Assembly (NCBI RefSeq): GCF_910592395.1
Contig: NC_088321.1
Coordinates: forward strand, 9,860,001 to 9,924,000
DNA from: Lineus longissimus
Taxonomy: Eukaryota > Nemertea > Pilidiophora > Heteronemertea > Lineidae
Length of the DNA stretch: 64,000 bases
Direction: 5' to 3'
In this document: piece after piece, positions 27,020 to 41,880 of the stretch
Layout of the letters: every line of letters begins with the position of its first letter
How positions within the stretch are numbered: position 1 is the stretch's first letter
Translations under genes and position numbers: made by a program
The notes under the pieces: model-generated
The model's input: the letters and a program-made list of their open reading frames with translations, nothing else
What the model was told of the DNA's origin: nothing
Database searches by the model: none

Positions 27020-30000
27020 CCAGTAGTGTAATATAGCTATCGAATGAAAACTAATCATCGCAGAATCTCGAAATTGCGGTCTCAGTTTGTCCAATCGTTT
27101 CCCTAAACTCTGTATAACCAAAAAGAGCGTGATTGGACGCGACGAGCGCCATCGCCGACCGACTTTCATCGCTAGTAGCGTAATATTGCTAGTCTACTGT
27201 CAACTAATCATCGCAGAATCTCAAAATTGCAGTCTCAGTTTGACCATAGGTTATTCCGACTCTGCATAACGAAAGTGAGCGTGATCGGTCGCAACAAGCA
27301 CCATCGCCGACCAACTTTCATCGCCTGTAGTGTAATATTGCTACTCTAATGACAAGTAATCATCGTAGAATCTTGAAATTGCGGTCTCAGATTGTCAAAT
27401 CGGTCATCTCAACTCTGTATAAGCAAAATGAGCGTGATTGGACGCGACGAGCGCCATCGCCGACCGACTTTCATGCCAGTAGTGAAATATTGCTAGTGTA
27501 ATGTCAACTAATCATCACAGAATCTGAAAATTGTGGTCTCAGTTTGTCTAATGGAGCATCTCGACTCTACATAATTAAAATGATCGTGATTGGTCGCGTG
27601 GAGCGCCATCGCCGACCGACTTTCATCGCCAGTAGTGTAATATCGCAATTGAATGACAACTTATCATTGCAGAATCTCAAAATTGTGGTCTTAGTTTGAC
27701 CATCGGTCATCTCGACTCTGCATGACTAAAGTGAGCGTGATTGGTCGCGACGAGCCCAATCGCCGACCGACTTTCATCGCCAGTAGTGTAATATAGCTAT
27801 CGAATGAAAACTAATCATCGCAGAATCTCGAAATTGCGGTCTCAGTTTGTCCAATCGTTTCCCTAAACTCTGTATAACCAAAAAGAGCGTGATCGGTCGC
27901 GACGTGTGCCATCGCCGACCGACTTTCATCGCTAGTAGCGTAATATTGCTAGTCTACTGTCAACTAATCATCGCAGAATCTCAAAATTGCAGTCTCAGTT
28001 TGACCATAGGTTATTCCGACTCTGCATAACGAAAGTGAGCGTGATCGGTCGCAACAAGCACCATCGCCGACCAACTTTCATCGCCTGTAGTGTAATATTG
28101 CTAGTCTATTGACAAGTAATCATTGCAGAATCTCGAAATTGCGGTCTCAGATTGTGAAATTGGTCATCGCAACTCTGTATGACCAAAGTGAGCGTGATTG
28201 GTCGCGACGAGCGCACTCGCCGACCGACTTTCATCGCCGACCGACTTTCATCGCCAGTAGTGTAATATCGCTATCAAATGACAACTTATCATTGCAGAAT
28301 CTCAAAATTGTGGTGTCAGTTTGACCATCAGTCATCTCGACTCTGTATAACCAAAATGAGCGTGATCGGTCGCGACGTGCGCCATCGCCGACCGACTTTC
28401 ATCGCCAGTTGCGTAATATAGCTATCGAATGAAAACTAATCATCGCAGAATCTCGAAATTGCGGTCTCAGTTTGTCCAATCGTTTCCCTAAACTCTGTAT
28501 AACCAAAAAGAGCGTGATCGGTCGCGACGTGTGCCATCGCCGACCGACTTTCATCGCTAGTAGCGTAATATTGCTAGTCTACTGTCAACTAATCATCGCA
28601 GAATCTCAAAATTGCAGTCTCAGTTTGACCATAGGTTATTCCGACTCTGCATAACGAAAGTGAGCGTGATCGGTCGCAACAAGCACCATCGCCGACCAAC
28701 TTTCATCGCCTGTAGTGTAATATTGCTAGTCTAATGACAAGTAATCATCGTAGAATCTCGAAATTGCGGTCTCAGATTGTCAAATCGGTCATCTCGACTC
28801 TGTATAACCAAAATGAGCGTGATTAGACGCAACGAGCGCCATCGCCGACCGACTTTCATCGCCAGTAGTGTAATATTGCTAGTCAAATGACAACTAATCA
28901 TCGCAGAATCTCAAAATTGCGGTCTCAGTTTGACCATAGGTCATTTCGACTCTGCATAACCAAAAAGTGAGCGTGATTGGTCGCGACGAGCGCACTCGCC
29001 GACCGACTTTCATCGCCGACCGACTTTCATCGCCAGTAGTGTAATATCGCTATCAAATGACAACTTATCATCGCAGAATCTCAAAATTGTGGTGTCAGTT
29101 TGACCATCAGTCATCTCGACTCTGTATAACCAAAATGAGCGTGATCGGTCGCGACGTGCGCCATCGCCGACCGACTTTCATCGCCAGTTGTGTAATATAG
29201 CTATCGAATGAAAACTAATCATCGCAGAATCTCAAAATTGCGGTCTCAGTTTGTCCAATCGTTTCCCTAAACTCTGTATAACCAAAAAGAGCGTGATCGG
29301 TCGCGACGTGTGTTATCGCCGACCGACTTTCATCGCTAGTAGCGTAATATTGCTAGTCTACTGTCAACTAATCATCGCAGAATCTCAAAATTGCAGTCTC
29401 AGTTTGACCATAGGTTATTCCGACTCTGCATAACGAAAGTGAGCGTGATCGGTCGCAACAAGCACCATCGCCGACCAACTTTCATCGCCTGTAGTGTAAT
29501 ATTGCTAGTCTAATGACAAGTAATCATCGTAGAATCTCGAAATTGCGGTCTCAGATTGTCAAATCGGTCATCTCGACTCTGTATAACCAAAATGAGCGTG
29601 ATTAGACGCAACGAGCGCCATCGCCGACCGACTTTCATCGCCAGTAGTGTAATATTGCTAGTCAAATGACAACTAATCATCGCAGAATCTCAAAATTGCG
29701 GTCTCAGTTTGACCATAGGTCATTTCGACTCTGCATAACCAAAAAGTGAGCGTGATCGGTCGCGACGAGGGCCATCGCCGACCGACTTTCATCGCCTGTA
29801 GTGTAATATTGCTAGTCTATTGACAAGTAATCATTGCAGAATCTCGAAATTGCGGTCTCAGATTGTGAAATTGGTCATCGCAACTCTGTATGACCAAAGT
29901 GAGCGTGATTGGTCGCGACGAGCGCACTCGCCGACCGACTTTCATCGCCGACCGACTTTCATCGCCAGTAGTGTAATATCGCTATCAAATGACAACTTAT

Positions 30001-33000
30001 CATCGCAGAATCTCAAAATTGTGGTGTCAGTTTGACCATCAGTCATCTCGACTCTGTATAACCAAAATGAGCGTGATCGGTCGCGACGTGCGCCATCGCC
30101 GACCGACTTTCATCGCCAGTTGCGTAATATTGCTAGTCTACTGTCAACTAATCATCGCAGAATCTCAAAATTGCAGTCTCAGTTTGACCATAGGTTATTT
30201 CGACTCTGCATAACGAAAGTGAGCGTGATCGGTCGCAACGAGCACCATCGCCGACCGACTTTCACGCCTGTAGTGTAATATTGCTAGTCTAATGACAAGT
30301 AATCATCGTAGAATCTCGAAATTGCGGTCTCAGATTGTCAAATCGGTCATCTCGACTCTGTATTAGCAAAATGAGCATGATTGGACGCGACGAACGCCAT
30401 CGCCGACCGACTTTCATTGCCAGTAGTGTAATATTGCTAGTGTAATGTCAACTAATCATCACAGAATCTCAAAATTGCGGTCTTAGTTTGTCTAATGGAG
30501 CATCTCGACTCTACATAATCAAAATGATCGTGATTGGTCGCGAGGAGCGCCATCACCGACCGACTTTCATCACCAGTAGTGTAATATCGCAATTGAATGA
30601 CAACTTATCATTGCAGAATCTCAAAATTGCGGTCTCAGTTTGACCATCGGTCATCTCGACTCTGCATGACTAAAGTGAGCGTGATCGGTCGCGACGAGCC
30701 CAATCGCCGACCGACTTTCATCGCCAGTAGTGTAATATAGCTATCGAATGACAAGTTATCATCGCAGAATCTCGAAATTGCGGTCTCAGTTTTTCCAATC
30801 GTTTCTCTCAACTCTGTATAACCAAAATGAGCATGATCGGTCGCGACGAGCCCCATCCCCGACCGACTTTCATCGCCAGAAGCGTAATATTGCTAGTCTA
30901 ATGAGAACTGATCATCGCAGAATCTCAAAATTGCGGTCTCAGTTTGACCATAGGTTATTTCGACTCTGCATAACGAAAGTGAGCGTGATCGGTCGCAACG
31001 AGCACCATCGCCGACCGACTTTCATCGCCTGTAGTGTAATATTGCTAGTCTAATGACAAGTAATCATCGTAGAATCTTGAAATTGCGGTCTCAGATTGTC
31101 AAATCGGTCATCTCAACTCTGTATAAGCAAAATGAGCGTGATTGGACGCGACGAGCGCCATCGCCGACCGACTTTCATGCCAGTAGTGTAATATTGCTAG
31201 TGTAATGTCAACTAATCATCACAGAATCTGAAAATTGTGGTCTCAGTTTGTCTAATGGAGCATCTCGACTCTACATAATTAAAATGATCGTGATTGGTCG
31301 CGTGGAGCGCCATCGCCGACCGACTTTCATCGCCAGTAGTGTAATATCGCAATTGAATGACAACTTATCATTGCAGAATCTCAAAATTGTGGTCTCAGTT
31401 TGACCATCGGTCATCTCGACTCTGCATGACTAAAGTGAGCGTGATTGGTCGCGACGAGCCCAATCGCCGACCGACTTTCATCGCCAGTAGTGTAATATAG
31501 CTATCGAATGAAAACTAATCATCGCAGGATCTCGAAATTGCGGTCTCAGTTTGTCCAATCGTTTCCCTAAACTCTGTATAACCAAAAAGAGCGTGATCGG
31601 TCGCGACGTGTGCCATCGCCGACCGACTTTCATCGCTAGTAGCGTAATATTGCTAGTCTACTGTCAACTAATCATCGCAGAATCTCAAAATTGCAGTCTC
31701 AGTTTGACCATAGGTTATTCCGACTCTGCATAACGAAAGTGAGCGTGATCGGTCGCAACAAGCACCATCGCCGACCAACTTTCATCGCCTGTAGTGTAAT
31801 ATTGCTAGTCTAATGACAAGTAATCATCGTAGAATCTTGAAATTGCGGTCTCAGATTGTCAAATCGGTCATCTCGACTCTGTATAACCAAAATGAGCGTG
31901 ATTAGACGCAACGAGCGCCATCGCCGACCGACTTTCATCGCCAGTAGTGTAATATTGCTAGTCAAATGACAACTAATCATCGCAGAATCTCAAAATTGCG
32001 GTCTCAGTTTGACCATAGGTCATTTCGACTCTGCATAACCAAAAAGTGAGCGTGATCGGTCGCGACGAGGGCCATCGCCGACCGACTTTCATCGCCTGTA
32101 GTGTAATATTGCTAGTCTATTGACAAGTAATCATTGCAGAATCTCGAAATTGCGGTCTCAGATTGTGAAATTGGTCATCGCAACTCTGTATGACCAAAGT
32201 GAGCGTGATTGGTCGCGACGAGCGCACTCGCCGACCGACTTTCATCGCCGACCGACTTTCATCGCCAGTAGTGTAATATCGCTATCAAATGACAACTTAT
32301 CATCGCAGAATCTCAAAATTGTGGTGTCAGTTTGACCATCAGTCATCTCGACTCTGTATAACCAAAATGAGCGTGATCGGTCGCGACGTGCGCCATCGCC
32401 GACCGACTTTCATCGCCAGTTGCGTAATATTGCTAGTCTACTGTCAACTAATCATCGCAGAATCTCAAAATTGCAGTCTCAGTTTGACCATAGGTTATTT
32501 CGACTCTGCATAACGAAAGTGAGCGTGATCGGTCGCAACGAGCACCATCGCCGACTGACTTTCACGCCTGTAGTGTAATATTGCTAGTCTAATGACAAGT
32601 AATCATCGTAGAATCTCGAAATTGCGGTCTCAGATTGTCAAATCGGTCATCTCGACTCTGTATAAGCAAAATGAGCGTGATTGGACGCGACGAGCGCCAT
32701 CGCCGACCGACTTTCATTGCCAGTAGTGTAATATTGCTAGTGTAATGTCAACTAATCATCACAGAATCTCAAAATTGCGGTCTCAGTTTGTCTAATGGAG
32801 CATCTCGACTCTACATAATCAAAATGATCGTGATTGGTCGCGAGGAGCGCCATCACCGACCGACTTTCATCACCAGTAGTGTAATATCGCAATTGAATGA
32901 CAACTTATCATTGCAGAATCTCAAAATTGCGGTCTCAGTTTGACCATCGGTCATCTCGACTCTGCATGACTAAAGTGAGCGTGATCGGTCGCGACGAGCC

Positions 33001-33230
33001 CAATCGCCGACCGACTTTCATCGCCAGTAGTGTAATATAGCTATCGAATGACAAGTTATCATCGCAGAATCTCGAAATTGCGGTCTCAGTTTTTCCAATC
33101 GTTTCTCTCAACTCTGTATAACCAAAATGAGCATGATCGGTCGCGACGAGCCCCATCCCCGACCGACTTTCATCGCCAGAAGCGTAATATTGCTAGTCTA
33201 ATGAGAACTGATCATCGCAGAATCTCGAAA
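27020..33230. repeat. Higher-order satellite repeats with 760-bp and 2300-bp offsets
   Basis: A segment with CGTTTCCCTAAACTC recurs at about 27,099, 27,859, 28,484, 29,263 and 31,563. The block 29,251-30,930 recurs at 31,551-33,230 with a constant 2300-bp offset and near identity, including TTTCACGCCTGTAG at 30,261 and 32,562. This is the most homogeneous part of the array. Confidence 0.83.
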
Positions 33231-36200
33231 TTGCGGTCTCAGTTTGACCATAGGTCATTTCAACTCTGCATAACCAAAGTGAGCATGATCGGTCGCGACG
33301 AGCGCCATCGCCGACCGACTTTCATCGCCCGTAGTGTAATTTTCCTAGTCTAATGACAAGTAATCATCGCAGAATCTCGAAATTGCGGTCTCAGATTGTC
33401 AAATCGGTCATCTCGACTCTGTATAACCAAAATGAGCGTGATTTGATGCGACGAGCGCCATCGCCGACCGACTTTCATCGCTAGTAGCGTAATATTGCTA
33501 GTCTACTGTCAACTAATCATCGCAGAATCTCAAAATTGCAGTCTCAGTTTGACCATAGGTTATTTCGACTCTGCATAACGAAAGTGAGCGTGATCGGTCG
33601 CAACGAGCACCATCGCCGACCAACTTTCATCGCCTGTAGTGTAATATTGCTAGCCTAATGACAAGTAATCATCGTAGAATCTCGAAATTGCGGTCTCAGA
33701 TTGTCAAATCGGTCATCTCGTCTCTGTGTAAGCAAAATGAGCGTGATTGGACGCGACGAGCACCATCGCTGACCGACTTTCATCACCAGTAGCGTAATAT
33801 TGCTAGTGTAATGTCAACTAATCATCACAGAATCTCAAAATTGCGGTCTCAGTTTGTCTAATGGAGCATCTCGACTCTACATAATCAAAATGATCGTGAT
33901 TCGTCGCGAGGAGCGCCATCGCCGACCGACTTTCATCGCCAGTAGTGTAATATCGCAATTGAATGACAACTTATCATTGCAGAACCTCAAAATTGCGGTC
34001 TCAGTTTGACCATCGGTCATCTCGACTCTGCATGCCTAAAGTGAGCGTGATTGGTCGCGACGAGCCCAATCGCCGACCGACTTTCATCGCCAGTAGTGTA
34101 ATATCGCTATCGAATGACAAGTTATCATCGCAAAATCTCAAAATTGCGGTCTCAGTGTAATATTGCTAGTCTAATGACAAGTAATCATCGTAGAATCTCG
34201 AAATCGCGGTCTCAGATTGTCAAATCAGTCATCTCGACTCTGTGTAAGCAAAATGAGCGTGATTGGACGCGACGAGCGCCATCGCCGACCGACTTTCATT
34301 GCCAGTAGCGTAATATTGCTAGTGTAATGTCAACTAATCATTACAGAATCTCAAAATTGCGGTCTCAGTTTGTCTAATGGAGCATCTCGACTCTACATAA
34401 TCAAAATGATCGTGATTGGTCGTGAGGAGAGCCATCGCCGACCGACTTTCATCGCCAGTAGTGTAATATCGCTATCGAATGACAACTTATCATCGCAGAA
34501 TCTCGAAATTGCGGTCTCAATTTGTCCAATCGTTTCTCTCAACTCTGTATTACCAAAATGAGCGTGATCTGTTGCGACGAGCACCATTGCCGACCGACTT
34601 TCATCGCCTGTAGTGTAATAATGCTAGTCTATTGACAAGTAATCATTGCAGAATCTCGAAATTGCGGTCTCAGATTGTCAAATCGGTCATCTCGACTCTG
34701 TATAAGCAAAATGAGCGTGATTGCTCGCGACGAACGCCATCGCCGACCAACTTTCATCCCCAGTAGTGTAATATCGCTATCCAATGACAACTTATCATCG
34801 CAGAATCTCAAAATTGCGGTCTCAGTTAACCAAAGCGATCATGATTGGTCGCGACGAGCGCCATCGCTGACCGACTTTCATCGCCAGTAGTGAAATATCG
34901 CTATCGAATGACAACTTATCATCGCAGAATCTCAAAATTGCGGTCTCAGTTTGACCAAAGCGATCATGATTGGTCGCGACGAGGGCCATCGCCGACCGAC
35001 TTTCATCGCTAGTAGTGTAATATCACTATCGAATGACAACTTATCATCACAGAATCTTGAAATTGCAGTCTCAGTTTGTCCAATCGTTCATCTCAACTCT
35101 GTATAACGAAAATGAGCGTGATCGGTAGCGACGAGTGCCATCGCCGACCGACTTTCATCACCAGTAGTGTAATATTGCTATCAAATGACAACTTATCATC
35201 GCAGAATCTCAAAATTGCGGTCTCAGTTTGACCATCAGTCATCTCGACTCTGCATGACCAATGAGAGCGTGATTGGTCGCGACGAGCGCCATCGCTGACC
35301 GACTTTCATTGCCAGTAGTGTAATATCGCTATCGAATGACAACTTATCACCGCAGAATCTCAAAATTGCGGTCTCAGTTTGACCATAGGTCATTTCGACT
35401 CTGCATAACCAAAGTGAGCGTGATCGGTCACGACGAGCGCCATCGCCGACCGACTTTCATTGCCTGTAGTGTAATATTGCTAGTCTAATGACAACTAATC
35501 ATCGCAGAATCTCAAAATTTCGGTCTCAAATTGACCATAGGTCATTTCGACTCTGCATAACCATAGTGAGCGTGATCGGTCGCGACGAGCGCCATCGCCG
35601 ACCGACTTTCATCGCCTGTAGTGTAATATTGCTAGTGTAATGACAAGTAATCATCGGAGAATCTCAAAATTGCGGTCTCAGTTTGTCTAATGGAGCATCT
35701 CGACTCTACATAATCAAAATGATCGTGACTGGTCGCGAGGAGCGCCATCGCCGACCGACTTTCATCGCCAGTAGTGTAATATTGCTATCAAATGACATCT
35801 TATCATCGCAGAATCTCAAAATTGCGGTCTCAGTTTGACCATCAGTCATCTCGACTCTGCATGACCAATGTGAGCGTGATTGGTCGCGACGAGCGCCATC
35901 GCCGACCGACTTTCATCGCCAGTAGTGTAATATTGCTAGTCTAATTTCAACTAATCATCGCAGAATCTCGAAATTGCGGTCTCAGATTGTCAAATCGGTC
36001 ATCTCGACTCTGTATAACCAAAATGAACGTGATTTGACGCGACGAGAGCCATCGCCGACCGACTTTCATCGCCTGTAGTGTAATATTGCTAGTCTAATGA
36101 CAAGTAATCATCGCAGAATATCGAAATTGCGGTCTAAGTTTGTCCAATCATTCATCTCGACTCTGTATAACCAAAATCAGCGTGATCGGTCGCTACGAGC

Positions 36201-38118
36201 GTCATCGCCGAACGACTTTCATCGCCTGTAGTGTAATATTGCTAGTGTAATGACAAGTAATCATCGCAGAATCACAAAATTGCGGTCTCAGTTTGACCAT
36301 AGGTCATTTCGACTCTGCATAACCAAAGTGAGCGTAATCGGTCACGACGAGCGCCATCGCCGACCGACTTTCATCGCCTGTAATGTAATATTGCTAGTCT
36401 AATGACAACTAATCATCGCAAAATCTCAAAATTGCGGTCTCAGTTTGACCATAGGTCATTTCGACTCTGCATAACCATAGTGAGCGTGATCGGTCCCGAC
36501 GAGCGCCATCGCCGACCGACTTTCATCGCCTGTAGTGTAATATTGCTAGTCTAATGACAAGTAATCATTGTAGAATCTCGAAATTGCGGTCTCAGATTGT
36601 CAAATCGGTCATCTCGACTCTGTATATGCAAAATGAGCTTGATTGGACGCGACGAGCGCCATCGCCGACCGACTTTCATTGCCAGTAGTGTAATATTGCT
36701 AGTGTAATGTCAACTAATCATCAAAGAATCTCAAAATTGCGGTCTCAGTTTGTCTAATGGAGCATCTCGACTCTACATAATCAAAATGATTGTGATTGGT
36801 CGCGAGGAGCGCCAACGCCGAACGACTTTCATCGCCAGTAGTGTAATATCGCAATTGAATGACAACTTATCATTGCAGAATCTCAAAATTGCGGTCTCAG
36901 TTTGACCATCGGTCTTCTCGACTCTGCATGACTAAAGTAAGCGTGATTGGTCGCGACCAGCCAAATCGCCGACCGACTTTCATCGCCAGTAGTGTATTAT
37001 CGCTATCGAATGACAAGTTATCATCGCAGAATCTCAAAATTGCGGTCTCAGTTTGTCCAATTGTTTCTCTCAACTCTGTATAACCAAAATGAGCGTGATC
37101 GGTCACGACGAGCCCTATCCCCGACCGACTTTCATCGCCAGTAGTGTAATATCGCTATCAAATGACAACTTATCATCGCAGAATCTCAAAAATGTGGTGT
37201 CAGTTTGACCATCAGTCATCTCGACTCTGTATAACCAAAAAGAGTGTGATCGGTCGCGACGAGCGCCATCGCCGACCGACTTTCATCGCCAGTAGCGTAA
37301 TATTCCAAGTCTACTGCCAACTAATCATCGCAGAATCTCAAAATTGCAGTCTCAGTTTGACTATAGGTTATTTCGACTCTGCATAACGAAAGTGAGCGTG
37401 ATCGGTCGCAACGAGCACCATCGCCGACCGACTTTCATCGCCTGTAGTGTAATATTGCTAGTCTAATGACAAGTAATTATCGTAGAATCTCGAAATTGCG
37501 GTCTCAGATTGTCAAATCAGTCATCTCGACTCTGTGTAAGCAAAATGAGCGTGATTGGACGCGACGAGCGCCATCGCCGACCGACTTTCATTGCCAGTAG
37601 CGTAATATTGCTAGTGTAATGTCAACTAATCATCACAGAATCTCAAAATTGCGGTCTCAGTTTGTCTAATGGAGCATCTCGACTCTACATAATCAAAATG
37701 ATCGTGATTGGTCGCAAGGAGCGCCATCGCCGACCGACTTTCATCGCCAGTAGTGTAATATCGCAATTAAATGACAACTTATCATTGCAGAATCTCAAAA
37801 TTGCAGTCTCAGTTTGACCATCGGTCACCTCGACTCTGCATGACCAATGTGAGCGTGATTGGTCGCGACGAGCGCCATCGCCGACCGACTTTCATCGCCA
37901 GTAGTGTAATATTGCTAGTCTAATTTCAACTAATCATCGCAGAATCTCGAAATTGCGGTCTCAGCTTGTGAAATCGGTCATCTCGACTCTGTATTACCAA
38001 AATGAGCGTGATCGGTTGCGACGAGCGCCATCGCCGACCGACTTTCATCGCCTGTAGTGTAATATTGCTAGTCTAATGACAAGTAATCATCGCAGAATAT
38101 CGAAATTGCAGTCTCAGT

Positions 38119-41100
38119 TTGTCTAATGGAGCATCTCGACTCTACATAATCAAAATGATCGTGATTGGTCGCGAGGAGCGCCATCGCCGACCGACTTTCA
38201 TCGCCAGTAGTGTAATATCGCAATTGAATGACAACTTATCATTGCAGAATCTCAAAAATTGCGGTCTCAGTTTGACCATCGGTCATCTCGACTCTGCATG
38301 ACTAAAGTGAGCGTGATTGGTCGCGACGAGCCCATTCGCCGACGACTTTCATCGCCAGTAGTGTAATATCGCTATCGAATGACAACTTATCATCGCAGAA
38401 TCTCAAAATTTCGGTCTCAAATTGACCATAGATCATTTCGACTCTGCATAACCATAGTGAGCGTGATCGGTCGCGACGAGCGCCATCGCCGACCGACTTT
38501 CATCGCCTGTAGTGTAATATTGCTAGTGTAATGACAAGTAATCATCGCAGAATCTCAAAATTGCGGTCTCAGTTTGTCTAATGGAGCATCTCGACTCTAC
38601 ATAATCAAAATGATCGTGATTGGTCGCGAGGAGCGCCATCGCCGACCGACTTTCATCGCCAGTAGTGTAATATTGCTATCAAATGACATCTTATCATCGC
38701 AGAATCTCAAAATTGCGGTCTCAGTTTGACCATCAGTCATCGCGACTCTGCATGACCAAAATGAGCGTGATTGGTCGCGACGAGCGCCATCGCCGACCGA
38801 TTTACATCGCCAGTAGTGTAATATCGCTATCGAATGACAACTTATCATCGCAGAATCTCAAAATTGCGGTCTCAGTTTGACCATCAGTCATCTCGACTCT
38901 GCATGACCAAAATGAGCGTGATTGGTCGCGACGAGCGCCATCGCCGACCGACTTTCATCGCCAGTAGTGTAATATTGCTAGTCTAATGTCAACTAATCAT
39001 CGCAGAATCTCAAAATTGCGGTCTCAGTTTGTCCAATCGAGCATCTCGACTCTACCCAACCAAAATGATCGTGATTGGTCGCGAGGAGCGCCATCGCCGA
39101 CCGACTTTCATCGCCAGTAGCGTAATATTGCTAATCTAATGACAACTAATCATCGCAGAATCTCAAAATTGCGTCTCAGTTCGACCACAGGTCATTTCGA
39201 CTCCGCATAACAAAAAAGGTTGTGATTGGTAGCGAGGAGCGCCATCGCCGACCGACTTTCATCGCCAGTAGTGTAATATTGCTAGTCTGATGACAAGTAA
39301 TCATCGCAGAAACTCGAAATTGCGGTCTCAGATTGTCAAATCGGTCATCGCGACTCTGTATAACCAAAATGAGTGTGATTGGACGCGACGAGTGCCATCG
39401 CCGACCGACTTTCATCGCCAGTAGTGTAATATCATATCGCTAGTGTAATGTCAACTAATCATCGCAGAATCTCAAAATTGCGGTCTCAGTTTGTCCAATT
39501 TAGCATTTCGACTCTGCATAACCAAAATGAGCGTGATTGTTCGCGACGAGCGCCATCGCCGACCGACTTTCATCGCCAGTAGCGTAATATTGCTAGTCTA
39601 ATGACAACTGATCATCGCAGAATCTCAAAATTTCGGTCTCAGATTGTCAAATCGGTCATCTCGACTCTGTATAAGCAAAATGAGCGTGATTGGTCGCGAG
39701 GAGCGCCATCGCCGACCGACTTTCATCGCCAGTAGTGTAATATCGCAATTGAATGACAACTTATCATTGCAGAATCTCAAAAATTGCGGTCTCAGTTTGA
39801 CCATCGGTCATCTCGACTCTGCATGACTAAAGTGAGCGTGATTGGTCGCGACGAGCCCATTCGCCGACGACTTTCATCGCCAGTAGTGTAATATCGCTAT
39901 CGAATGACAACTTATCATCGCAGAATCTCAAAATTTCGGTCTCAAATTGACCATAGATCATTTCGACTCTGCATAACCATAGTGAGCTTGATCGGTCGCG
40001 ACGAGCGCCATCGCCGACCGACTTTCATCGCCTGTAGTGTAATATTGCTAGTGTAATGACAAGTAATCATCGCAGAATCTCAAAATTGCGGTCTCAGTTT
40101 GTCTAATGGAGCATCTCGACTCTACATAATCAAAATGATCGTGATTGGTCGCGAGGAGCGCCATCGCCGACCGACTTTCATCGCCAGTAGTGTAATATTG
40201 CTATCAAATGACATCTTATCATCGCAGAATCTCAAAATTGCGGTCTCAGTTTGACCATCAGTCATCTCGACTCTGCATGACCAATGTGAGCGTGACTGGT
40301 CGCGACGAGCGCCATCGCCGACCGACTTTCATCGCCAGTAGTGTAATATTGCTAGTCTAATTTCAACTAATCATCGCAGAATCTCGAAATTGCGGTCTCA
40401 GATTGTCAAATCGGTCATCTCGACTCTGTATAAGGAAAATGAGCGTGATTGGTCGCGACGAGTGCCATCGCCGACCGTCTTTCATCGCCAGTAGTGTAAT
40501 ATTGCTAGTCTAATGACAAGTACTCATCACAGAATCTCGAAATTGCGGTCTCAGTTTGACCATAGGTCATTTCGACTCTGCATAACCAAAGTGAGCGTAA
40601 TCGGTCGCGACGAGAGCCATCGCCGACCGACTTTCATCGCCTTTGGTGTAATATTGCTAGTCTAATGACAAGTAATCATTGCAGAATCTCGAAATTGCGG
40701 TTCAGATTGTCAAATCGGTCATCGCGACTCTCTATGACCAAAATGAGCGTGATCGGTCGCGACGTGCGCCATCGCCGACCGATTTACATCGCCAGTAGTG
40801 TAATATCGCTATCGAATGACAACTTATCATCGCAGAATCTCAAAATTGCGGTCTCAGTTTGACCATCGGTCATCTCGACTTTGCATGACCAAAGTGAGCG
40901 TAATTGGTCGCGACGAACGCCATCGCCGACCGACTTTCATCGCCAGTAGTGTAATATCGCTATCAAATGACAACTGATCTTCGCAGAATCTCAAAATTGC
41001 GGTCTCAGTTTGACCATCAGTCATCTCGACTCTGCATGACCAAAATGAGCGTGATTGGTCGCGACGAGCGCCATCGCCGACCGACTTTCATCGCCAGTAG

Positions 41101-41880
41101 TGTAATATTGCTAGTCTAATGTCAACTAATCATCGCAGAATCTCAAAATTGCGGTCTCAGTTTGTCCAATCGAGCATCTCGACTCTACCCAACCAAAATG
41201 ATCGTGATTGGTCGCGAGGAGCGCCATCGCCGACCGACTTTCATCGCCAGTAGCGTAATATTGCTAATCTAATGACAACTAATCATCGCAGAATCTCAAA
41301 ATTGCGTCTCAGTTCGACCACAGGTCATTTCGACTCCGCATAACAAAAAAGGTTGTGATTGGTCGCGAGGAGCGCCATCGCCGACCGACTTTCATCGCCA
41401 GTAGTGTAATATTGCTAGTCTGATGACAAGTAATCATCGCAGAAACTCGAAATTGCGGTCTCAGATTGTCAAATCGGTCATCGCGACTCTGTATAACCAA
41501 AATGAGTGTGATTGGACGCGACGAGTGCCATCGCCGACCGACTTTCATCGCCAGTAGTGTAATATCATATCGCTAGTGTAATGTCAACTAATCATCGCAG
41601 AATCTCAAAATTGCGGTCTCAGTTTGTCCAATTTAGCATTTCGACTCTGCATAACCAAAATGAGCGTGATTGTTCGCGACGAGCGCCATCGCCGACCGAC
41701 TTTCATCGCCAGTAGCGTAATATTGCTAGTCTAATGACAACTGATCATCGCAGAATCTCAAAATTTCGGTCTCAGTTTGTCCAATGAAAATCTCGACTCT
41801 GCATTACCAAAAAGGGCGTGATTGGTCGCGACGAGCGCCATCGCCGACCGACTTTCACTGCCAGTAGTGTATAATATCGC
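38119..41880. repeat. Higher-order satellite repeats with 1525-bp and 2133-bp offsets
   Basis: 38,119-38,700 recurs at 39,644-40,220 (offset 1525), sharing GCCCATTCGCCGACGAC. 38,940-39,640 recurs at 41,073-41,770 (offset 2133), sharing the rare GTAATATCATATCGCTAG insertion (about 39,425 and 41,558) and CTCTACCCAACC. The two overlapping offsets imply more than one round of unequal exchange. Confidence 0.82.
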
